Shown here one piece after another: positions 57,476 to 64,000 of a stretch of 64,000 nucleotides of DNA (the first letter of the stretch is position 1; each line of letters opens with the position of its first letter). The stretch is from Trifolium pratense (Eukaryota > Streptophyta > Magnoliopsida > Fabales > Fabaceae): the NCBI RefSeq assembly GCF_020283565.1, contig NC_060062.1, forward strand, positions 50,738,439 through 50,802,438, read 5' to 3'. The notes beneath the pieces were generated by a model. The model searched no databases, had not been told where the DNA came from, and was given only the letters and a program-made list of their open reading frames with translations. A program made the translations under genes and the position numbers.

Positions 57476-60400
57476 CTCCCCCTTGAATGTCCATGAAGGA
57501 TATTCTTTCTCTAAAAAAAACTCTAGTGAAGGAAAAAGAGTACATCATCATTTGTGTGTGAACTGCCTCATTAAAAACCTTACCAGGAAAACCCAGTGGG
57601 ACAAAACCACGGTGAAGGGAAAAAGAGTGCAGAACATATTTATATCTCCCCCTCATAAAGACAATTATTATACATGAGATGAAAAATCAAATAATCTTCT
57701 GTACTAGCTGCTCCAAGGTTTTACTAAAAGTTGACTCTGTAGAAAAATTTGTCGTATCTTCTTTATTATACTCTTCTCTAAATTAGCACTGCGTCTGATA
57801 TTATCTTCATGTTGAGTTGTTGCAGGAACCATCATTTTGTAATAAAACAACGAATTTCTTGTACGTGTTGAATTACAATTCTCAACAAAAATATCTTCTC
57901 AGCTTGCTTGATGTAGTGCTAAAATCTTCATATGATTGGATGATATTGTTGTTTCTTTAAAGTATAAATAATTCTATGTTTTGCTTTACTTCAATATTTG
58001 GGTTGGATGAATAGGCAAAAATAAAATACTACGAAATTATAGCAAATATATTAGTGAGCTTAATTGAATTAAGATATGGTACTTCAGGACCAATTCAAAT
58101 TGTTCATCATTTTCTTGAGGCATGACACATCAAATGACATTGCAACCATTTTTAGTATACAACAAATTAGATTTGTCAATGTCAAACTGTTTTAACACTT
58201 TTGCTATATAATCTTATTTAAATTATAAATTTAAATGAGAATATCTCATAAGCTCTTCGGGAGTCTAGATGATATTTTATCATTAATATAAGCCTCGGAT
58301 ATAAATAATTCATTGTCAAATATAATTAAATCCTTCAGGGATCATCATTATCAAGTGAGCCAGTAAAATATGTTAAAACACATATTTCACATGAATTGAG
58401 TATTTCAGATGCTACTCAACTTAATTAATTTTTGAATTCACTTCAGGTGAATATGCTTCTTGAAAATCAATGATTGACATTTATCAATATACTTGAATAA
58501 CAATTCAAATTCTAAACATTTTGTTTTTATTATTTTTCTCTTGAAAACTTATTCATATCGATTTATCTCCATCTGCAGATGAAATGGACTACTGGTCCAA
58601 AAACATTTCGCTTTGCAAAGCTAGTTTAATTTTGTATCAATTGCGTCTATCTTATTTAGTCAATCATTTCATTGTCTATAATCCTTAATAGACTTTGATT
58701 TATGATCCTCATTGTCATTTATCACATATATATATAGCGCTTTATTATGTGCAAAAATATTGTCAACGTTGACTTCATCTCGGTTCCATCGTATTCCATT
58801 CATGACATAGTTTGTCGAGATCTCTATATTTTCGTAAATTACAGGTACCTGATAAGTTCTTCTGGAACTGGAAAATTAATTATGTCAAATACTATTTTCA
58901 TATCCTCACTCGGGTCATCTTTGTTTTTAGCACCTTTTCAATATTAGGAGGATTTTTATCTTTGGAACCGATTTTCTTACCATGCTTCACGCGTGGTTAG
59001 GAATCATTTGCAATATTAGATTGTCCAACAGGGACATTCATTTTTATTGGAGCATTAGCAGCTGTTGATTGATTTCATAAACTTTGCAAATGAGTTATCT
59101 TTTGAACTTCTGGTTCATATTGATTTCTAAGAGGATCAAAATAACAATTATTAATTTATTTCAAAACATTTCAATTGAACTTCTAGTTCATATTTTTAGC
59201 TGCTTATTATCTCCCCCTAATATTGGGAAAACTAATTCACCAATTGATAATCAGCCCATAAAGCTGTAAAAAAATCTCCAATTATTGGCTCACTTTGGAG
59301 ATTCATATAAAAATTATTTCCCAATATTCTTTTACTACCCATTTAAATGCATTATATTGGAGCAATTGAGACGTACCCAACACATCCAAAAATGTTTATA
59401 TGGGAAAATAGGTTTATAAATTAAAATTCAAATAAATTAAGGGAGAGCTTATGTATATAATAATTTGTTGGCATGATGCTATTCAATATCTCAACATACA
59501 TGTTTGAGTGTTCCCAACTATAACTTAGAATGAATCTTCAGGTCCATTATTTTTTGTTTGTATGAACATATTTCACAAGATGTTTGGTATAAATTTCAAT
59601 TAACATATGATATTTATCAAATATTTTCTAGAATAATATATATAAAACGATCTCTTAAAAATAATCTCACAAACTTCTGGTTGTGAGTTTATAACAAACA
59701 TACATGTGACCATTTAGTTGATGCATCAATTAAAATTTTAGGAATCTAATCGGTCCACATGATCGGTGTATTGATTTACAAATATCACCTTATATATATT
59801 CTAAAAAAAAGAAAATATGCTCATTTACTTAATTTATCAACTTCCTTCGGGAACTAGTAACACATAAAAATTATTAAATTGAAGAAACTTCAGGCCCTTC
59901 AATTCATATAAAATTATTTTATATTTCACATCATAATAGATTCGGGATGACCCATCCGATCTTGCCAATTACAAACTTAATATATTTTAAATTGTAAACT
60001 TCTGATTTACTTAAACATGTGCTTAAGTTGCACTAATATCATAAGTACACCACAAACTAGAGATAAAAGTTGATAATATGTCTCGTAATATAGAGATAAA
60101 ATATCTCCGTCGTTTCTTGTTTCAATATGATATTCATTTATGTGAATATCCTTCGGTAACAAATTTCTTTAAGACTTAAAATATAAAATACATTAGCAAA
60201 GTGCAACTTTGTTTCTCGATATAACAATGCATTGACTCTTCTGGAGTCTTCAATAATTTTCGTACTACCAAATATAAAATTTAATTTTTCATGAATAGTA
60301 GTATCGATGAATATTTTCAAGCTAAACAAATATGTTTCTACAAAAAAATCTTTTCGGTGGAACACAATAAAAAAATAGTAATAATTTATTTGTATGAGAA

Positions 60401-62229
60401 TTAAAAGAGTAAAAATAAAGTATAATTTTTTTTTATGTGGATTTCAGTAGAATTAGAAATTAAAATATAGTAACAATTAAAATATTTTAAAATTAAAATC
60501 AATCAATTGATTTAAATATGTAACCGGAATAATTAAAATCAGTTTATATTTACAAACTGTAACCGAATTATAATTATAAGTAATTAAGAAAATAATTGTA
60601 TTCAAAGCTTAAGAAAACATAATCACCATAAAATAAATTCAAAGTTTAATGTATAAAAAGCTAAATGTAACTTTTTTCTTAGGCATATATTTCATAGGGA
60701 ATAATAATCGTCTACCTCATAGTAAAATATAAAATAGATAGATAGAGATCTTACTAAGTTGTACATCGAGAAATAAAGTCGAATTATCATGTAAAAACTT
60801 TCACATTTCAATTGATAATTATTGAAATTGTACCAATCTAAAATATGATTAATCAAATATTTTTTGAAATTTTTTTCATAAGTTTGCTACTTCAGGAGCA
60901 TATTCAAGAGACATACATAATTGTTCTTTTAATTTTGGTCCAATTTATACTAAGATCAAATAGATCATATGGACTTTAATCATATTGTAAACAAAAATTA
61001 GTTCTTCAGGAACTCAACAACAAATCTCTATTCAGAATGGCTAGAGAAAAACACAATTTTACAATCTTTCATAATATTGGTTAAGAAAATCCATATTCTT
61101 TGAGCAATCCATCAAAGATGCGCCAAATTAAAGCTTTAGCTTTTCAAGAACTATATCACAAGTGATCTTCATATAATGATCATAATAATCTTCATAATTT
61201 CTTCAAGAAAATTTTATTCTTTGAGCAATCATTCAAAGATGCTTCAATATCAAGGTTTTCCCTTTTTATTCTTTAATTAGTTCTTCGGGAACTAGCTAAT
61301 ATCACATATATTTTCATTAGTTTTGCTAATTTGTCTACTTTTCCTTTTTTTTTCTTTCAATTCTAGCGAGAAGCCGAGCTTTTAAAATTAACACGGCCAT
61401 GACTATTACCTCAACGATGGCCACAATTTTTGTCCATGGTAATCGTGTGTTGCTACATTCACTTCTGGGAATGGAGTAACATCAATGGGTTGGACTTCAT
61501 TCACTTCTGGGAATGATTTTTCATTCATTTATTATTGATATATACTATCATCAAATAATAAAATTAAGCAAATACTTAGATAAGCATAATAAACATAGTC
61601 AAATAAAAAAAATTAATTCCAATTATTTTTTATTAATACTAATGTAATGTAACATACTGAAAATTTATAATGCAAATTAAATAGTAACTTAATAATAATT
61701 ATAATGTAACCTATGTTATGAATAAGATTAATTAGTAACTTATTGAAAAAATAAAAATAAATTGGCATATAACGTATTGATAAGAAAATTGGCATATGAT
61801 ATACATTTTTTATGTTTTGTACAATATAGAAATAAATAAATAAATCCATTGAAAATTGTAAATTGCCAAAATTTTATAAAAATTGGTAAAACTATCCTTT
61901 AGGGATGCATATGTATATTGAATTCTTCTGGAATTCTTAAGAAATAATTTGATTTTTCTTTTAAGTTCTTCAGGAACTATATAATATTGTTATAATGTAA
62001 GAATAATCTTTTATGCAATCCTCATAAGAATAATCCATATTCTTCGTTATATTATAATATATCTAATTGTACAATCCTTCAAAGATGTATCCGTAATGAA
62101 TTCTTCGGGAATTCGTGGGTAATACAAATTGATTTTAAAATTGTTTAAGAACATGTATAACGGATCAAATATATATTCAATCAGTTATTTATCCAATCCT
62201 TCAGGGATTGATGTTCATTTTACTTATAT

Positions 62230-62410
62230 CTATGAATCTTCAGGATTCATATTTTAAAATTTCATCATACTATGAATCTTCAGGATTCATATTTTAAAAT
62301 TTATCACACCATGAATCTTCAGGATTCATATTTTAAAATTTCATCATAATATGAATCTTCAGGATTCATATTTTAAAATTTTATCACACTATGAATCTTC
62401 AGGATTCATA
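62230..62410 (-). repeat. Tandem repeat of a 40-bp hairpin unit
   Basis: Five units, each with ATGAATC TTCAG GATTCAT (starting 62232, 62272, 62311, 62351, 62391) followed by ATTTTAAAATTT. It lies in the leader of the copia-derived element, between the 5' LTR and the gag relic. Confidence 0.95.
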
Positions 62411-62590
62411 TTTCAAAAATTTCACCACGATACTTCTGGATCGAAGGTTTGTGAATCAATATAAAAAAACAAGAAGACAAAAAATTATCTGAAAGAATAG
62501 AATAAAAAAAATCATACATAAAATAAAATTGTCACTTCCCTTTGTTGCTATACCTTTCTTGAAAGGGGAGAGACTATCGTGCTGATAACG

Positions 62591-62788
62591 TGTTATGAAC
62601 TATTTCTAAAGAATAGCAAGAATATAGAAGGAGAAGAGAAAGAGAGAAAAGAAAGGAATAGACCATTGTTATTATTCTATTCACAAGTGTGTATTACATT
62701 GTAACAAAGGGGTCCTATTTATAGGACACAATTAGGGGACAAAAAAACCTACACAATAATGGACATTCATTACATATTATTCATAACA
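62591..62788 (-). repeat. 5' LTR of the copia-derived element
   Basis: 198 bp, same sequence as 57278-57475. TSD ATTAT follows at 62789-62793. Confidence 0.95.
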
Positions 62789-62793
62789 ATTAT

Positions 62794-63424
62794 TATTTTT
62801 TTGAATTATTTTTTAGTAAATTTGTCAAAAAAAATTATTTTTTAGTAAAAAAAAGAAGCTAATTATTTTAAACAATCGGACAACTTATCAAACAACAACT
62901 TCGTAGGCGCATTTTTGTCAAAAAAAAAAAAACTTCGTAGGCGCATTCAAAGAACTAAATGGGTACGCAAGTGGACGCATTTCATGTATCTAAATTCTAA
63001 AGCAAAAACAAACACACATCAATATCCAACTTGCAGTTCATCAATTACGTACATTTTAATTTCTGTTAGAGATCTAAATACACTACTGGAAACTTGTTGT
63101 TTTCCTGCGATTTGGCGTAGAAAATAGATTTTCTCAAGAATTTTGGTTCACAGTTTCATAGGGAACTCACATCCACATTTTTAGTGCCACAACCATAATT
63201 GATGCAACACACAACATTATTGTTGTGTATAGTGACAACGGCTTTGTCATCTTCATCATTCTCTAACTCTCACTCTCTAGTTTGAGGGATCCTAATATAG
63301 ACACAAACTCAAATAAAATATATTTGGACACATTCACACAATTAATCAAGTTTAAATATAAAATAATATGTAATCACACCATTTAACCTCTCCAACATTA
63401 TTTATCTAATAATATAGCATTGTT
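62794..63424. other. Spacer, no gene seen
   Basis: AT-rich. ACTTCGTAGGCGCATT occurs twice (about 62898 and 62931), a short duplication around a poly-A run. No coding feature. Confidence 0.45.
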
Positions 63425-64000
63425 AGATAAATAGTGTTGTTGGTTGAGGACAAATGAGGTGGTTTTTGGCGTCACGTTCTAGAACATAAGTATGGAGTAA
63501 GTAGTGGTGGTGTTGTTGGTGAGGGTGGAGATAAGGCCTCAGAATATGGTGGAAGGATATCTTATGTTTTAAAAAATGGTCATGGGATTGACGGTTGGTT
63601 TCAGAATTACCTTTTTCGTCAGATCGAAAATGGAGATTACACATTTTGGGATGATCCTTATAATTGGAGGAAGGGGATTCATTGCATGAGCGATTTTCTA
63701 GGTTAGCTGGTCTTTTTTACGGAGCAGGGTGTGACGGTGTATGAGATGTGTCAGAGGGGTTGGGATGTGGTGGTGGAGGGTGGAGTTGCAGGCATTCATT
63801 GTTTGTGTGGGAGGAGTTGTTGGAAGGGTGTTGGGGTCTTTTAAATAATTAATGTGGTATGATGTGCTTGATTAGTGGCTTTGAAGGTCCCAACTTTCAA
63901 ATGTTTTTCGGTCAAGGGTGTTTATCAATCTTTAATGCGGGAGAAGAGAGAAGGATGTGGAACTCGAGTTGAATTCCACTGCTTCGGTTTGAAATAAAAT
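63425..64000 (+). pseudogene. LINE reverse transcriptase, 3' relic running off the window
   Basis: A decayed plus-strand frame reads FRQIENGDYTFWDDPYNWRK, then GIHCMSDFLG, with scattered stops. The G-x-D-x-x-F-W-x-D-P-W pattern of the region after the RT core of plant LINEs is visible. A second frame gives LFVWEELLEG, also typical. No TSD can be seen because the right end is outside. Confidence 0.6.

Larger units (their letters stand above)
57278..62788 (-). mobile_element. Copia-derived LTR retrotransposon with matching LTRs and dead interior
   Basis: 198-bp LTRs at 57278-57475 and 62591-62788 appear identical base for base. TSD ATTAT at 57273-57277 and 62789-62793. On the minus strand, polypurine tract AAGGGGGAGT lies just before the 3' LTR (57476-57485), and a region with TTATCAGCACGA follows the 5' LTR. 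The LTR carries CCTATAAATAGGA (TATA box, about 57410-57422 on minus). Interior relics in copia order: GAG-pre-integrase RMGHPESIM (about 59950), integrase tail INIFGCVGYVSIAP (about 59370), pol linker EISTNYVMNG (about 58830) and an RT start with LQSEMFLDQ (about 58600). All are riddled with stops. A 40-bp tandem repeat lies in the leader at 62230-62410. Confidence 0.92.

Noticed and set aside
62230..62410. CRISPR-like array
   Set aside because: Five repeats without unique spacers, in a plant retroelement leader; it is a simple tandem repeat.
58436..62443. TTCNNGAA heat-shock elements
   Set aside because: Several hairpins contain TTCNGGAA by virtue of GAA-starting stems, but others (GTGAAT, GATTCAT, GGATTG stems) do not. 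The hairpin pattern explains more sites than an HSF-site pattern.

Overview
This is plant nuclear DNA, most likely from a papilionoid legume of the Medicago/Trifolium/Pisum type. Genes have GT-AG introns, intergenic DNA is AT-rich, and most of the window is transposable elements nested in one another. Legume assignment rests on the general look of the LINE, TRIM, SINE and MITE families and on gene content; it is an inference. No bacterial, organellar, CRISPR or rRNA features are visible.

Left part (1-34.5 kb): a small cluster of strictosidine synthase-like (SSL/APMAP-like) genes. Copy A (exons 3-4, 796-6940) has a 4.2 kb non-autonomous CACTA transposon inside exon 4. Copy B (25861-32856) is intact: four exons, 378 aa. 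Copy C is a decayed exon 2 (about 34.13-34.47 kb). A possible 5'-UTR relic of another copy lies at 18.76 kb. Between A and B are a nested MITE complex carrying a nearly complete LINE (8376-13119, 17-bp target-site duplication), a CACTA remnant, a TRIM (15820-16174), an unusual long-TIR element full of 22-bp palindromes (about 16.34-18.18 kb), and a decayed Ty1/copia element with both LTRs (19617-24348, TSD TTGTT).

Middle part (34.6-50.5 kb): a 5' piece of a second copia element runs head-on into a five-exon Transposase_24-type gene with one in-frame stop. Then come two tandem CASP-like (CASPL4D-type) membrane protein genes. The first has a stop at codon 11 and a hAT-like insertion just upstream of its TATA box. 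The second (47953-50145, 188 aa) is intact, with a hAT-like element in intron 1 and a SINE just downstream. A 5.1 kb non-coding LTR retrotransposon (41883-46989, TSD ATATC) sits between them.

Right part (50.5-64 kb): an unrecognised two-exon candidate with a nuclear-localisation-like basic stretch, an intact single-exon EF-hand protein gene (52788-53201, minus), a short DC1-type Cys/His gene or relic, and a copia-derived LTR element (57278-62788, TSD ATTAT). Its two 198-bp LTRs look identical although its genes are dead. It also carries at least 21 small hairpins with a constant TTCNG loop and varying stems, the oddest structure in the window. A LINE relic runs off the right edge.

The only genes I regard as likely functional are SSL copy B, CASPL copy 2 and the EF-hand gene. 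Splice sites, repeat boundaries and TSDs were read by eye; no database search was possible.
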